In this document: positions 1-11,388 of the stretch, one piece after another
Numbering within the stretch: position 1 is the first letter of the stretch
How the letters are laid out: each line of letters starts with the position of its first letter
Source of the DNA: Inia geoffrensis
Taxonomy: Eukaryota > Chordata > Mammalia > Artiodactyla > Iniidae
Length of the DNA stretch: 64,000 bases
Direction of reading: 5' to 3'
NCBI GenBank assembly: GCA_036417435.1
Contig: CM070904.1
Coordinates: 15,730,835-15,794,834, forward strand
Made by a program: the position numbers and the translations under genes
Notes under the pieces: generated by a model
Told to the model about the DNA's origin: nothing
Seen by the model: the letters and a program-made list of their open reading frames with translations, nothing else
Database searches by the model: none

Positions 1-802
1 AATGTCTGTATTCTGTTTCCAGTATTATCATAGGTGTGTATTGTCGTGGAAAACTGGGATGAGACTGTCTGTCTAGTAAGTATCCATGCCCTCCTTTCTC
101 AGCTGGGGCCTCAGTTCAGCAGGATAATCCTTTTAGCTCTATTCTCTTGGTTCTCTCTTATGTCCTCCTTTATTCCACTCTGCCATACACAAGCCCTCAC
201 CTCACCTATTCCTCATTCTTTTCTCTCCGCTTATAATCTTACCTTCTGCTTTGCTAAGAAGACAAGTCTTTCAAGGTGAGGCTTCTCAAATAATTAACCT
301 CCTTACCCTCATGTTTGTAAGGAAACATCCCCTGAAATAGCAGTGACTCAAACAGGATAAAATTTGTTTTCTCTTATGTATAGTTAAGAAGTGGGAGGTT
401 CGGGGCTACTTTCATGATTCTCAGGAACGCAGATACCTTGCAGCTTAGTGCTCTCCTGTACCTTGAGTGTGGCTTCCATCTTCATGAGCCACATGGCTGC
501 TTGAGATCCAATGATTGTATTCACATTCCAGAAAAGAGGATGAAGAAAAGGAAGAAAACAGGTGTATCCCTTTGTTTAAGGACACACCCCAGAAATCACA
601 TATAACACATCACCTTACAACTCACTCAAGAGTTAGTTAGTCCTCTGGCTTTAGTAAATCTGAAGAATGCAATCTTCTCTAGGTAGCCATTTGCCCAGCT
701 AAAATGTCAGAGGTTCTTTTTCTAAGGAAGGAAGGAAGAACAATGCCACTTCATGATATCCCTGTATAGTCACCATTCTCTGCCTTTATTTGTCTATTTG
801 TC
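1..802. other. Single-copy sequence, no gene seen
   Basis: No recognisable exon, RNA gene or repeat was seen. The two ORFs here (81 and 63 codons) have no family resemblance and are the length expected by chance. Confidence 0.5.
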
Positions 803-815
803 CTGTCTCCTTTCT

Positions 816-948
816 TTTTTTTTTTTCTATTTTTTTTAAAATATCTTTATTGGAGTATAATTGCTTTACAATGGTGTGTTAGTTTCTGCTTTATAACAAA
901 GTGAATCAGTTATACATATACATATGTTCCCATATCTCTTCCCTCTTG
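816..948 (-). mobile_element. 5'-truncated L1, 3'-UTR only
   Basis: On the plus strand a T-run is followed by the reverse complement of the cetartiodactyl L1 3' terminus (the stretch containing TATTGGAGTATAATTGCTTT). The same terminus occurs in the nested L1 at 34.2 kb. The 13-bp direct repeat CTGTCTCCTTTCT at 803-815 and 949-961 is a clear target-site duplication, so this is a short 5'-truncated insertion in minus orientation. It carries no coding sequence. Confidence 0.85.
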
Positions 949-1275
949 CTGTCTCCTTTCTACGATGACAACTTCTGTATGTTTCTGTGATCCCACACAT
1001 TTCATAATGATTTGAAACTGTATACTTGTTTTCAGCATTAGGTTAACTGTGTTTATTTCTCTTTGTATTTCTGACAGTGAACATTTTTTCTGCCTCTACC
1101 ATTTATCACATTTGATTCTTTTTGAAGATGAAGTTATTCCAGAGGTCTAGTCATTGTATTTAATAAATAACATAAAATTACTCTTCTGCTTGCTGGCTAC
1201 CCTTTTGTATCATTTGGACTTGCTTTAATTGAAAAAAAATGTGACTGTGAATATACATATGCATATATATGAGCA

Positions 1276-1276
<1 letters not shown>

Positions 1277-1323
<47 letters not shown>
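1277..1323. repeat. (AT)n microsatellite
   Basis: About 23 uninterrupted AT dinucleotides. The motif ATATATGAGCATG stands on both sides of the array (near 1264-1277 and 1318-1330), so the flank was probably duplicated when the array grew. Confidence 0.95.
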
Positions 1324-1326
<3 letters not shown>

Positions 1327-1330
1327 CATG

Positions 1331-3174
1331 CTACTCATTTTCATGTCATTTTAAGATGTTTTATTAATGTTTCATTTAAAAGTTAATGTATTGGTTATGA
1401 ATACATATTGGTCTCAGGAAGTATTAGCCTGCTCTGTTATTTCGTCTGGGCTATTCAGATCTAAGAGATTGTCTGTAATCTTGTACCAGAGAGGATGCTT
1501 TGCAGGTAAATTTTCATTTCATGATAAAATGTTATCTGGTCCCTTGATATGTGACTCAGTCTTAATTTATAAAGCTGACCAAGTGATGACACAGAGAAGC
1601 CAATGCCATTGAAAGAAGAATTTTTATTATGTGTATTTCTTGAAAAAAAGGGACACACATGCCCTGCAGGGTCACGCGGGGAAGTACCAGGTTTGTTCAG
1701 GAGGTGGAAGCAGGAGTGAGGGGAAAGCCTAGCCCACAGGGAAAGAAAAGGCAGGGCAGGGTATATGCTTTAGGATTGGGTAGTTTGAATAATTCCAGTG
1801 GGCTTTGTGGCATAAGGGCTGTCCCTAGCTGTCTGGTACCTGACCCTGGGTGATTAGAGCAAAGGAATATAGTCTCCTAGAGTGCATGAAGCAGATAGAG
1901 GAGATGATTTAGAATGTGGGCTCTGGGTTGCATAGTTTGCCTGTGAAAGACTTGTTCCTGGCAGAGCCCTTTGTTAACTCTAGGAACTGGGTAGCCCTGA
2001 TGGGGACAGTCTCTCCCTGCCAGCGAGGTATTTAAGATGCCAAAACATAAGAAACAGCACCAAAAAAACCCCGTGCTTACTCCAGCCCGCCATCACTTTC
2101 TTAGTTCTTGTCTTGTCATCTCACCACCCCATCTCCATTTCCTCTTGCTGTCAGATTATGTTCTCTCTTAACATTCAGACCTAAGTCATCCACTTCTCTT
2201 GCTTTTCAATCTGGTGCTGTCCTCATGCACTTTCGGGACCTTAATCAGCGCCTCTGTCTATCAAGGATAGGGGTGTGGTCTTGGAAACTCTAGTTAGTGT
2301 TTCTCTTTGGGCCTCTGCTTCTTTTTGTATCAAATGGGAGGAGGTGGGGGATGGAGGAAGGCTTCATTTTTCCTCCCATCTATGCCTTTTTTCTCAGAGG
2401 CCATAACAGCCCCTGAAAAGGGACCTCTTTCTGAGATAAGGTGTGAAGGATATTCTCCATCACCCCGGTGTTTATTTACCTGGGAGAACAGAGGAGGGGA
2501 AGATGGAATATCTCTGGGTCTGTCAAGAAGGGAAGGAGTAGGAAGAGATTTCAGAACTCTCTGCCATCCAGTTGAGTATACGACACTCTAATTCTGCCCT
2601 GCTTGTTATTAATTTTAGGCCCCCATAATATGAATGTCTGCTCTTTCCCAACACAAGCTGTTGTCTGCAGCCTGACAGGTCTTTGTTAATTGTCTTGCTT
2701 ATTTCCACCAATGTGTCTTTCATCATCCTTCTCCTCTGCCTTGCATGCCCTCTCCCCTTCTTTCCTTTTATGTTTGCTCTTCAAGGCCTAGGGCTTTCAC
2801 TCCTGATTTTCTTCTCTGATTTTTCTGACCTGCCTGGAGCTCTTCTACTGGGTTTAGTTAGGGTCAGCACCATACAAGGATCCCTTAACTAATCCTAATT
2901 TTTACATATGCGTTAGCTTTTTAAACTGGACCCTGAGCTTTGGGTGGTCAGAGGCCGCTTCTGGCTGAATGTGGTCACCGTTTACATACTATGTTTCCTC
3001 CATGGACCTCCTGCTGGCCTGCTACTCTTCTTCCTGCATCAGCTGAATGCACTGCTGCTTCAGAATTCAGTGCTTTTACCCATGTAATTCCCTATATTTG
3101 TACACTCCCTCCGTCTACACTACTGTTTTATTGGCCTCACTATAGCTGCTTTAAACCTCAGTCAATTCTATAAG
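1331..3174. other. Single-copy sequence, no gene seen
   Basis: Mixed composition with several short ORFs on both strands, none with a recognisable domain or paired splice sites. No repeat family was recognised. Confidence 0.45.
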
Positions 3175-3265
3175 CTTCGGTTTGCTTATCTGCCACTGCC
3201 TAGGCTGTGAGCCCCTGGGGGGACGTGACTGGCAATGCTTGGCACACAGTAGGCTCTTAAGAACT
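3175..3265 (+). mobile_element. L2-like LINE 3' fragment
   Basis: Contains the degenerate L2 3'-end pattern (CTGTGAGCCCCTGGGG, then GGCACACAGTAGGCTC). Ancient and short. Family assigned from memory. Confidence 0.45.
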
Positions 3266-5329
3266 GCCCTTCGTATAATTGAGGAAGAGGCCCAGCTGGC
3301 TTTTCCCATTTTATACTCTCGTCCACCCAAGACCCACCACCTTTCTTTTATCTTGACAGACCTTTGTTTTATCTGTACAGACAATCTGAATATTTTCCCT
3401 GTGGGTGCTTGAGGGAAGCAAATTAGCCCCTTGCTTGTCAGATTCCCTCCTCTCTTCGAGCTGTAGATGAAAGTACAAGGAGTGAAAACTGGAACTCTCT
3501 TAACCTTTTCAGGTCTTCAAATAACGATTTTCTAGACAGATAAGACTAAACTGGTGTTGGATCTCTGCTTGGGAGCGGGAAGGATGGCTGTTTACAGGCT
3601 GCATGTGTCTTGCTCTCAGCTTCATTGCCTTGCCTGCTTCTCGGTGGAGGAAATTAAAACTCTGATGGTCAGATGATGTGGTTCTTAGCCTCTGGCCCTT
3701 GCCTGCTGCCGCAGATGTGAGAATTAGGCTTGTCTACCGGTTCAGATGAGGTGGTCAATAATTTGAACACTTGAAGAAATGACTGAGGTAATAAGAACCT
3801 TAAATGAAAGGGCTCGTGAAGTGTTAAAAAAGTCCACAACCCAAAGCAAACAAATGGCAGTGCTACCCCTCGGCTTCCCACTGAAGAGCAGAGGGTTGCC
3901 TACCCAGAGTGAAGTAGAGGGCAAGGTCAAAATCGCCTGATTCCTAGGACTGCCTTCTGCTCTGAACTGCCTCTATTAAGTCATTCCTTTGAGTTAAGGC
4001 ATCCATCTAAAATGGAGCTGCCTGTTAACCAGGAGACATCTGCTGTTGACATGTGTTAACAAGACTTTCATCCAGGTATTCAGCTGGTCTTGGGGAAGCT
4101 GGACCATGGGTCAGGTGAGTCTTCAAGAGGAAAGGAGGTTGGCAATAATCCAGAGGTCAGGGTTTGTTGCTCAAGGCCCATTTTCATTACATCCCACAGA
4201 GAAGGTAACTGGTGGGCATTGGTTTCTTCCCTGAAAAAGATATATCAGTGGTTGAGAGGAGAGGTCCTCAAAAACACATGTGGCTTAGGTTTCAATGTTG
4301 CCAAAACTAGCAATGGCTTCTTCAAAGCATCCTTATCAAGGGCCATGAGTCAATCCACATTTATTGGGTGCCTTGACTCTTGGAGGAATGAGAACTGGCA
4401 GGTCAGATAGGAAAGTTGTCATCAGACATCATTCAGTTTAGTGGCGGGAACCATTATAAAATACACTTTTTCTGTACCTGCACCTTTATGTACTAATCCT
4501 GTTATGCGGTGGCTTTGAATCTCAGTCATATAACTCTGCACCGTCTGGGATAAAGCATTAGGAGAAATAGGCCTGGATAGTCATTCCTCTAAGGTTTAGC
4601 AGAAATCCAGCTTTATTTATTTATTTATTTTTCATGCTCTGTGGCTAAAGGATGCAGAGTATCATTGCATCTGACTGTCACAACAGTGTAACTTTTCTTC
4701 TAAAACCAGTGGAGCAGGATTGGTTCTGTGCAGCCACACAAGTAAGGAATCTGAGAGTCACAATGAACCACTAAATAAAGCCTAAATAAGACTATATACA
4801 AAATATTAATAAGAGGCTGATATATTTTCTCTCCATCTTTTAGTCTCTTGCTCCCTCTTTGTCTCTATCTCTCTTTCCTTGTGTTTATAGAAGGATGGGA
4901 GCTTTCTAGATATTACGTGGTCATTTTTTCCTGTGACCCTTTAATTTCACCAAAACATCTCTCATTATTGGGAAAAATTAGGTTCAGAAGAGCATTTACT
5001 ATTGTTCTTTGGTTTACTTAATGGAAGATGAAATAGTTAACTTGTGTAGCATTTATATGATATTTTTATAGTTCCTAAACTGAATATTATATAATGGTAT
5101 GACCTTTTTTATCAAAAAGCTGAACAGTTCTGCCCTGCAAAGTATCCAGGACATAGATGATCAAAGTCCCCTTCTCTCTGTCTTGATCAGATTCTCACCA
5201 GGTTCATTCTAAGCCACATTTATCAGAGGACAGTGACAAGGCCTAGGATAAAGTCATACTGAGAAAACATGTCTTATGAGCTGAAGGAGCGGGGGGAACT
5301 GTAACCTGGAAAAAAAAAGACTAAAGTGA
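3266..5329. other. Single-copy sequence, no gene seen
   Basis: No exon-like block or RNA gene recognised. The 106- and 62-codon ORFs near 4.05-4.41 kb overlap in different frames and have no recognisable motif. A short TTTA run lies near 4,615-4,632. Confidence 0.4.
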
Positions 5330-5580
5330 GACTTCATTTGTTGTCTTGAGATATTTAAAGTGATGCCCTGTTGCAAAGGGGCAGAACTTGGCCTGGTGCC
5401 TAGGAGTTCAGGGCAGGGAGACCTGAGTAACTATTCCATCAGACTTGCTAAAGTCATGAGACTTCTGTCACTTGAATTATTCAAGCAAAGGCTGAATGCT
5501 CACTTGTGGGAATGTTGTAGGTGAGATTAGGCTGAATTACCCTGTGTGCCTGCATCTCAGGTGAGGTTTTCCCCAGAATA
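5330..5580 (+). mobile_element. Possible CR1/L3-type LINE fossil
   Basis: The phrase TATTCAAGCAAAGGCTGAAT and the following GAATGTTGTAGGTGAGATTAG resemble the 3' region of ancient CR1/L3 LINEs. The match is short and old, so this is a tentative call from memory. Confidence 0.35.
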
Positions 5581-5665
5581 ACCCTTGGAGAGTCTTTAAA
5601 CACTTTAGTTGATGCTACTTTTAATGCATTAAGATCCAAATAATAGAATCAGTAAAAGATGAAGC

Positions 5666-5982
5666 GGGCTTCCCTGGTGGCGCAGTGGTTGAGAATCTGC
5701 CTGCAAATGCAGGGGACATAGGTTCGAGCCCTGGTCTGGGAGGATCCCACATGCCACGGAGCGACTAGGCCCATGAGCCACAACTACTGAGCCTGTGCGT
5801 CTGGAGCCTGTTCTCCGCAACGAGAGGCCGCGATAGTGAGAGGCCCAGGCACCGTGATGAAGAGTGGCCCCCGCTTGCTGCAACTAGAGAAAGCCCTCCC
5901 ACGGAAACGAAGACCCAACACAGCACAAATAAATAAATAAATTACTAAACTCCTACCCCCAACATCTTAAAAAAAAAAAAAA
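5666..5982 (+). mobile_element. CHR-type SINE, long form, sense
   Basis: A complete tRNA-derived SINE. It has a tRNA-like head with pol III A box (TGGCGCAGTGG, 5678-5688) and B box (GGTTCGAGCCC, 5721-5731), then a tRNA-unrelated body, an AATA-rich region and an A-tail. The 12-bp duplication AAAAGATGAAGC at 5654-5665 and 5983-5994 marks the insertion. It is the only copy here with the long 3' body. CHR SINEs characterise cetaceans, hippos and ruminants; these subtypes look cetacean. Open frames across it are incidental. Confidence 0.93.
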
Positions 5983-6124
5983 AAAAGATGAAGCAAAAGA
6001 ATTTCTGAAAAATTTAGTAATGGTTTCTGGGTATTTGACCTTGCAGTTCAAAATATTGAGGTTGTTATAAATAAATAATTTAAAAATAATATAATACAAC
6101 AGTACAGTAAGAGTTTGCTCTATG

Positions 6125-6345
6125 GCAGTGGTTCTTATCTGGGAACGATTTTGCCTCCTGGGAGATATTTGGAAATTTTTGGAGCCATTTTTGACTGTCA
6201 TGACTAATAGGGGTTGTGCGTGCTACTGCCACCTAGTGGATATAGGCCAAGGATGCTGCTAAACATCCTGCTGCTCGCAGGACAAGTCCCCACAACAAAG
6301 ATTTATCCAGCCCAAATGTCAGTTGTGCTATAGCCGAGAAGCTTT
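6125..6345 (+). mobile_element. MER20 hAT-Charlie DNA transposon
   Basis: Starts with the terminal motif CAGTGGTTCTTATCTGGGAA and runs about 220 bp through ACAACAAAGATTTATCCAGC to a degenerate far end, which is the length and order of the non-autonomous MER20 element as I remember it. It is the in-window reference for the disrupted copy at 57.4-58.1 kb, which lies in the opposite orientation. Confidence 0.75.
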
Positions 6346-6603
6346 GCTTTAAGGAAATCAGGAATATAACTACAGTGCTAATAAAAATCATCTCAGTGAC
6401 AACATCATGTGGAGTCACAAAATCCTATATTTTAAACAACTATTATGGGAGTAAAGATGATGTGCTTTGATGAGCCATGTTTTGTGTTATGTGGCTCATA
6501 AAATGTCTTTGGTGACAGCAGACATACTGTTGTCAGCAGTGTATGTGAAGAGTTCCAAGAAAGCTGTTTCATAAAATGTGTGAATGAAGAAAGCAATATT
6601 TCT

Positions 6604-6875
6604 TTTTTTAATTTAATTTATTTATTTTAGGCTGTGTTGGGTCTTCGTTGATGTGCATGGGCTTTTCTCTAGTTGTGCCGAGCAGGGGCTACTCCTCATT
6701 GTGGTGTGTGGGCTTCTCCTTGAGGTGGCTTCTCTAGGCATGCGGGCTTCAGTAGTTATGGCTCACGGGCTTAGTTGCTCAGTGGCATGTGGGATCTTCC
6801 GGGACCAGGGCTCAAACCCATGTCCCCTGCATTGGCAGGCAGATTCTTAACCACTGAACCACCAGGGAATCCCCA
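6604..6875 (-). mobile_element. CHR-type SINE, antisense, older subtype
   Basis: T-rich start, then the reverse complement of the SINE body and tRNA-like head, ending ACCACCAGGGAATCCCC. The 14-bp duplication AAAGCAATATTTCT at 6590-6603 and 6876-6889 delimits it. It differs from the other antisense copies in its body, so it is probably an older subfamily. Confidence 0.92.
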
Positions 6876-6899
6876 AAAGCAATATTTCTAAATCAATAT

Positions 6900-7015
6900 G
6901 TTGTTGTATATAATATGTGATTTTAAATATTTATATTTAAATATATTAATTAATTATATATATAATATGTTATATAAATATAAAACTAAATTTTATAGTC
7001 ATTTGGCAATGTAAT
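6900..7015. repeat. AT-rich low-complexity tract
   Basis: Nearly all A/T with short palindromes such as TTAATTAATTA. No coding or RNA content seen. Confidence 0.7.
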
Positions 7016-7254
7016 TTGCTCTAATAGTTGATATACTGAAGAGGGCCTGAAACAATTTTTTGTTCTTCTCATTGGGAAAAATGGCTGCATGCCTTGTATT
7101 CAGGCGAGCCTTGTATTTGGATGTGAACAGAAAATCTAATTCCAGGTCCTCCTAAGCTCTGTGTGTGTGTTTGGTCATGGCATACATTTTTTTCATGATA
7201 TGAAATTCCTTCCTCTTATGAATCTGTAAATAACTTCCAAAGGTAATCAAATCT

Positions 7255-7480
7255 TTCCTACTTTTACTTGTTCTAAAAAATTACACACTGTAAAATTCAG
7301 CACATTCTATGAGTTTTGACAAATGCATACAATTGTGTAACTACTGCCACAATCAAAATGCACACCAGTCTATCATCCTCCAAGTCTATCATCCTCCTGC
7401 TTTCCCTTTGTTATCAACCCCTTTTCTCCATGTTCCTGGTTTTAAAATTTACTTTTATACAACTTACAAGTAGAATGTTT
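7255..7480. mobile_element. Ancient L1 3'-UTR-like fragment
   Basis: The wording around CACAATCAAAATGCACACCAG resembles old mammalian L1 3'-UTR sequence. It contains a local 15-bp tandem duplication (AGTCTATCATCCTCC, two copies near 7,368-7,398). Family call is tentative. Confidence 0.4.
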
Positions 7481-7978
7481 ATTTTCAAAATAAACTCTTC
7501 TGCAGAGACCCAGCATCTAAATCAGACCCACACAGATCTTCTCTGGGCAAAGTGGGTTGTGGGGTCCTAAGTTCACCTACTCTGCCTCCCTCTGGCCCCA
7601 GCAAGGGCCTTGGGGACTTTTTGGGGAAACTGGTGCTCTGTAGAACAGCCAGCTCCACTGATTAAATTCTTCCATTTATCAAATGTTAGGTCAGCCCTTA
7701 CAGTGTGCCAGGCTGTTAGCTGGGGATGGAGAGAAGGATGAATCAGATAGATATGGTTCTTCCCTTTAGCAAGCTTAGATTCTAGTAGACTGACATCAGT
7801 CAAGTGTCAGTGAAGCTGAGGAAAAAATGATGTCTTCTCTGATGGAATTATCCCTGCTCCTGAGCAGAGGAAGCTTCATGGGAACCCTTACGGGGAAGGT
7901 GCAACCATGAGAAAGGTGGTGTGGCCAGACAGGCAAGGAGTTCCTGGAGAAGTCATCAGGGATTAGACTGAGTAAAGA
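7481..7978. other. Single-copy or very old repeat sequence
   Basis: No gene features. An 84-codon plus ORF and a 76-codon minus ORF lack recognisable motifs. Some phrases look like very old interspersed repeat, but no family could be named. Confidence 0.35.
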
Positions 7979-8076
7979 TTTGTTGAAGGAAAGAAAAAGA
8001 AAAGAAAGAAAGGAAGAAAGGAAGAAAAAAGGAAAGAAAGGAAGGAAAGAAAAAAGAAAGAAGGATATTGAAAGAA
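7979..8076. repeat. Purine-rich GAAA/GGAA simple repeat
   Basis: Almost unbroken purine strand built from AAAG, AAGG and GGAA units. It can form triplex-type structures and is likely length-variable. Confidence 0.9.
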
Positions 8077-9894
8077 AGAATGTTGAAAAAATTGAACTTC
8101 ACCTCAAGATTTGGGGTGAAGGGTGTTATATAGGACAGTGACATGTTCAGAGCTCTCTCTTAGTTACACTGGTTACAATTAATAGAAAGGATTAAAGTGT
8201 GGAATGGGCAAATATGGATGTATATGGAGTAGTGAAAAAGCTGTTTCAGCAGTAATGGGCAGGAGATGATGGTTGGCACATGGAGGCGATGGTGAAAATA
8301 AAAACGAGGTAATTCATTAAATATAGGCTTCAGAGGTAAATTAATGCTGGCCTATTGCTGAGATAAAGAGAGAGTGACAGGGAGGTTGACCAGATGTCTG
8401 GCTCGGGGACTGCACTTACTGAGGTGGTGCCCTCTGGGATTGTATCAAGTTTAGGAGGGGAATACAGGGTCTACTTCTGAACGTGTTAGACTGTGGGGCA
8501 TGAGAGATATCCAGAAGGAAATCCAGAAGAGGTAGACTGATATCAAGGTCTGGAGCTCCATTCCAACCATTGTTTACTTATTCTTTGGAAAGGCCCACCA
8601 CATTCTGGTCCCTAGCTAGGAATTGGGGTGAAAGTATAGCTATGATGTGGTTGCTGCCCTGGAAGCACTGGAGAAGGAAACAGGATACATTTGGATTAAT
8701 GTTGTAAAAGAAATATGTTCACACAGCCATGTGGCTCAGCAGAGGATGTGATTTCTTTTGCCTGAGGGAGTCAGAAAAGTTTTTTCCAGCTTTGCTAGAA
8801 CAAGGGTTTTCCTAGATCTAAAGTGGAAAGAACATCATCCTCAGGACAGAAAGCAGTAAGTACAAAATTTGCAAGGTATGAAAATTGATGGTCCATGTGG
8901 GGACTTTCAGATAGCTGGGTATAGGCAGTCTGTAGAGACTGTGTACTAGGGAAGTGGTTGGAAAGGAAGACTTTTGGGTCCAAATGTTGAACATGCAAAA
9001 TGCTTTGCAAGGAAGAAGCCAGGCAGGGCAGCAAGGAGGAAGGAGACACAGTAGGATCTGTGGCTGCAGATTGCATTGTGGACTGGAGAGGGAGGTGCTG
9101 GGGTCAGGGAGACGGGCTGGGAGCAATCCCAGGTGTCCAGATGGGAGAGGAGGAGGTTCTCAAGGCTGTGGCAATAGGGATGGAGAAAAATTGATGATTC
9201 GGGGACTTAGGAAGCAGAGTCTAGTGGTCTTGGTGAGAGAAGAGATGAAAGGACAGAAGACTATATTGTTTCCATTTTGAACAAGCAGGTTGTTGTGATG
9301 CTGTTAATTGCAGGTAGGCTGTAGGGGAGCAGCAGTGTTGTGGTCAAATAGTGAATTCCGTTTTGCACATGTTGTGTGTGAGCTCCTGAAGGACCTCCGT
9401 GGACCCCCAGTGGGCAGTGAGGATGATGTGAGCCTGTCGTGTCAACTGTGATTCTCTGGCAGGTTGTGTCAGACCCAGTCCATACTATGTTGCATTCCAA
9501 TGGTTTGTTTTATGAGTCTCTGTTTAGATTATGGGTATTCCCAGGGTAGGAGCTGGGCTGCATTTTCCCTTTCTCTCTAGAGATATGTTGTAGGGCAGTG
9601 TCTTTCAAACTTTTTTTTACTTCAACCACAGTGAGAAATACATTTTACATCATGTACAAACATCCATCTAAAATATACCTAAAATTTTCTTAGAAAACAT
9701 TTACCCATAGCAACTGCAGTGTTCTCTACTCTCTCCTTCCCTCCCCTCATCTCTCTTCCCCTCTCCCCTTCTTATCTCTCCTAATTTCTTCTTTTCATTT
9801 TCTATTCTAATTTTATTTTTAAAAGTTACTCCTTCCTATATTCACTTCAAGATGAGTAGTCTGCTGTCAGTTGTGTGTTAACCATTGACGTGGA
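8077..9894. other. Single-copy sequence with pyrimidine tract
   Basis: No gene recognised. The 93-, 102- and 108-codon ORFs at 8.8-9.3 kb overlap on both strands in different frames with no domain, which argues against coding. A CT-rich tract lies at about 9,722-9,800. A degenerate DNA-transposon-like terminus may sit near 9,596-9,680. Confidence 0.4.
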
Positions 9895-10085
9895 GCACAG
9901 AGTGTAGTAAAGATCTTGGAATCTGTATTCAGGCAGATTCAGGTTTGAACTTTACTCTGTCACTGAATAGCTGTATGGCCCTAGGCAAGTCATTTAACTT
10001 CTCTGAGACTCAGTTTTCTCACTTGTAAAATGGAGACAAATGTTTCAGCCATAGTGAAGAGCAAATAAGAAAGTAAATGTATATT
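9895..10085 (+). mobile_element. MIR SINE, sense
   Basis: Shows the MIR core in order: CTGTCACTGAATAGCTGTAT, then CCCTAGGCAAGTCATTTAAC, then TGAGACTCAGTTTTCTCACT and GTAAAATGGA. Diverged, as expected of a mammal-wide element. Confidence 0.8.
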
Positions 10086-10104
10086 AAAAAAAACTAGTTG
10101 TATT

Positions 10105-10402
10105 AGTTTGTCTTGCTGCTGTAGCAAATTATCACAAAATTAGTGGCTCGAAACAACACAGATTTTTAAATCTTACAATCTGGAGGTCAGAAGTCCAAAA
10201 TGAGTCTCACTGGGCTAAAATCAAAGTACTGTAGGGCTGTGTTCCTGCTGGGGGCTCTGTGGGAGGATGTGCTTCCTTACTTTTTCTAGTTCCTGGAGGC
10301 TGCCTGCATTCTTGGGCTCATGGCTTCTTCTATCTTCAATGTCAGCAGCACAGCATTTTCAATGTCTCCTAGACTAACCTTCTGCCTCCTTCTTCCATAT
10401 TT
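10105..10402 (-). mobile_element. MLT1-type LTR, antisense, distal half
   Basis: Reads as the reverse complement of an ERVL-MaLR (MLT1-type) LTR: GTATTAGTTTGTCTTGCTGC, then GGCTCGAAACAACACAG and GGAGGTCAGAAGTCC. The element continues at 11,208 after the inserted L1 mini-element. Retroviral in origin, long inactive, with no coding sequence. Confidence 0.75.
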
Positions 10403-10414
10403 AAAGGACCTTGT

Positions 10415-11195
10415 AGACTCCCCCTTGCAAGACCACCAGAATCACAACTAACTGCTGAACAATCATTGACAGGAAGACACTGGAACTCACCAAAAAAGAT
10501 ACCCCACATCCAAAGACAAAGGAGAAGTTGCAGTGAGATGGTAGGAGGAGCATAATCACAATAAAATCAAATCCCATAACTGCTGGGAGTGTGACTCACA
10601 AACTGGAGAACACTTATACCACAGAAGTCCACCCACTGGAGGGAAGGTTCTGAGCCCCACGTCAGGCTTCCCAACTTGGGGGTCCAGCAACAGGAGGAGG
10701 AATTCCCAGAGATTCACACTTCGAAGGCTAGTGGGATTTGATTTCAGGACTTGGAGAGGATTGGGGAAAACAGAGACTCCACTCTTGGAGGGCACACACA
10801 GAATAGTGCACATCAGGACCCAGGAGCAAGGAGCAGTGACCCCATAGGAAACTGAAGCAGACCTACCTGCTAGTGTTGGAGGGTCTCCTGCAGAGGTGGG
10901 GGGCAGCTGTGACTCACCGTGGGGACAAGGACACTGGCAGCAGAAGTTCTGGGAAGTACTCCTTGGTTTGAGCCCTCCCAGGGCCCACCATTAGCCCCAC
11001 CAAAGAGCCTGGGTAGGCTTCAGTGTTGTGTTGCCTCAGGCCAAACAACCAACAGAGAGGGAACCCAGCCCCACCCATCGGCAGATAAGCAGATTAAAGT
11101 TTTACTGAGTTCTGCCCACCAGATTGCCACATATACACTAATATGTATAAAACAGATAACTAATAAGAACCTGCTGTATAAAAAAAAAATTAAAA
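10415..11195 (+). mobile_element. L1-derived mini-element: 5'-UTR joined to 3'-UTR
   Basis: A 781-bp insertion flanked by a near-perfect 12-bp duplication (AAAGGACCTTGT at 10,403-10,414; AAAGGACATTGT at 11,196-11,207) and ending in an A-tail. From 10,415 to about 11,122 it aligns with the 5'-UTR of the full-length L1 on the minus strand (about 43,375-44,085), including GCCTCAGGCCAAACAACCA against GCCTCAGACCAAACAACCA. After about 11,123 it matches that L1's 3'-UTR (about 31,372-31,426). The whole ORF1 and ORF2 region, some 5 kb, is absent. It was either retrotransposed from an already internally deleted RNA, or deleted after insertion. It encodes nothing; the 103-codon frame across it is incidental. 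Confidence 0.85.
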
Positions 11196-11207
11196 AAAGG
11201 ACATTGT

Positions 11208-11388
11208 GTACATTGGTCTCTCCCAGATAATCTGGGACAATCTTTTTATCTTAAGGTTGGCTGAATAGCAAACTTAATTCCATCTGCAACGTTAATTCTC
11301 CCTTGCCATTGAACATACTGTATTCACAAGCTCTGGGTATTAGGATGTGGGCATCTTTAGGGCCACTATTCTGACCACCACAACAGTA
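11208..11388 (-). mobile_element. MLT1-type LTR, antisense, proximal half
   Basis: Continuation of the LTR split at 10,402: the motif CCAGATAATCTGGGACAATC, then TTAATTCCATCTGCAACGTT and TTCACAAGCTCTGGGTATTA, ending GACCACCACAAC. Joining it to the first half restores an uninterrupted MLT1-like LTR. Confidence 0.75.

Noticed and set aside
5666..5740. A possible tRNA gene (A and B boxes)
   Set aside because: The tRNA-like sequence is the head of a CHR SINE with body, A-tail and target-site duplication.
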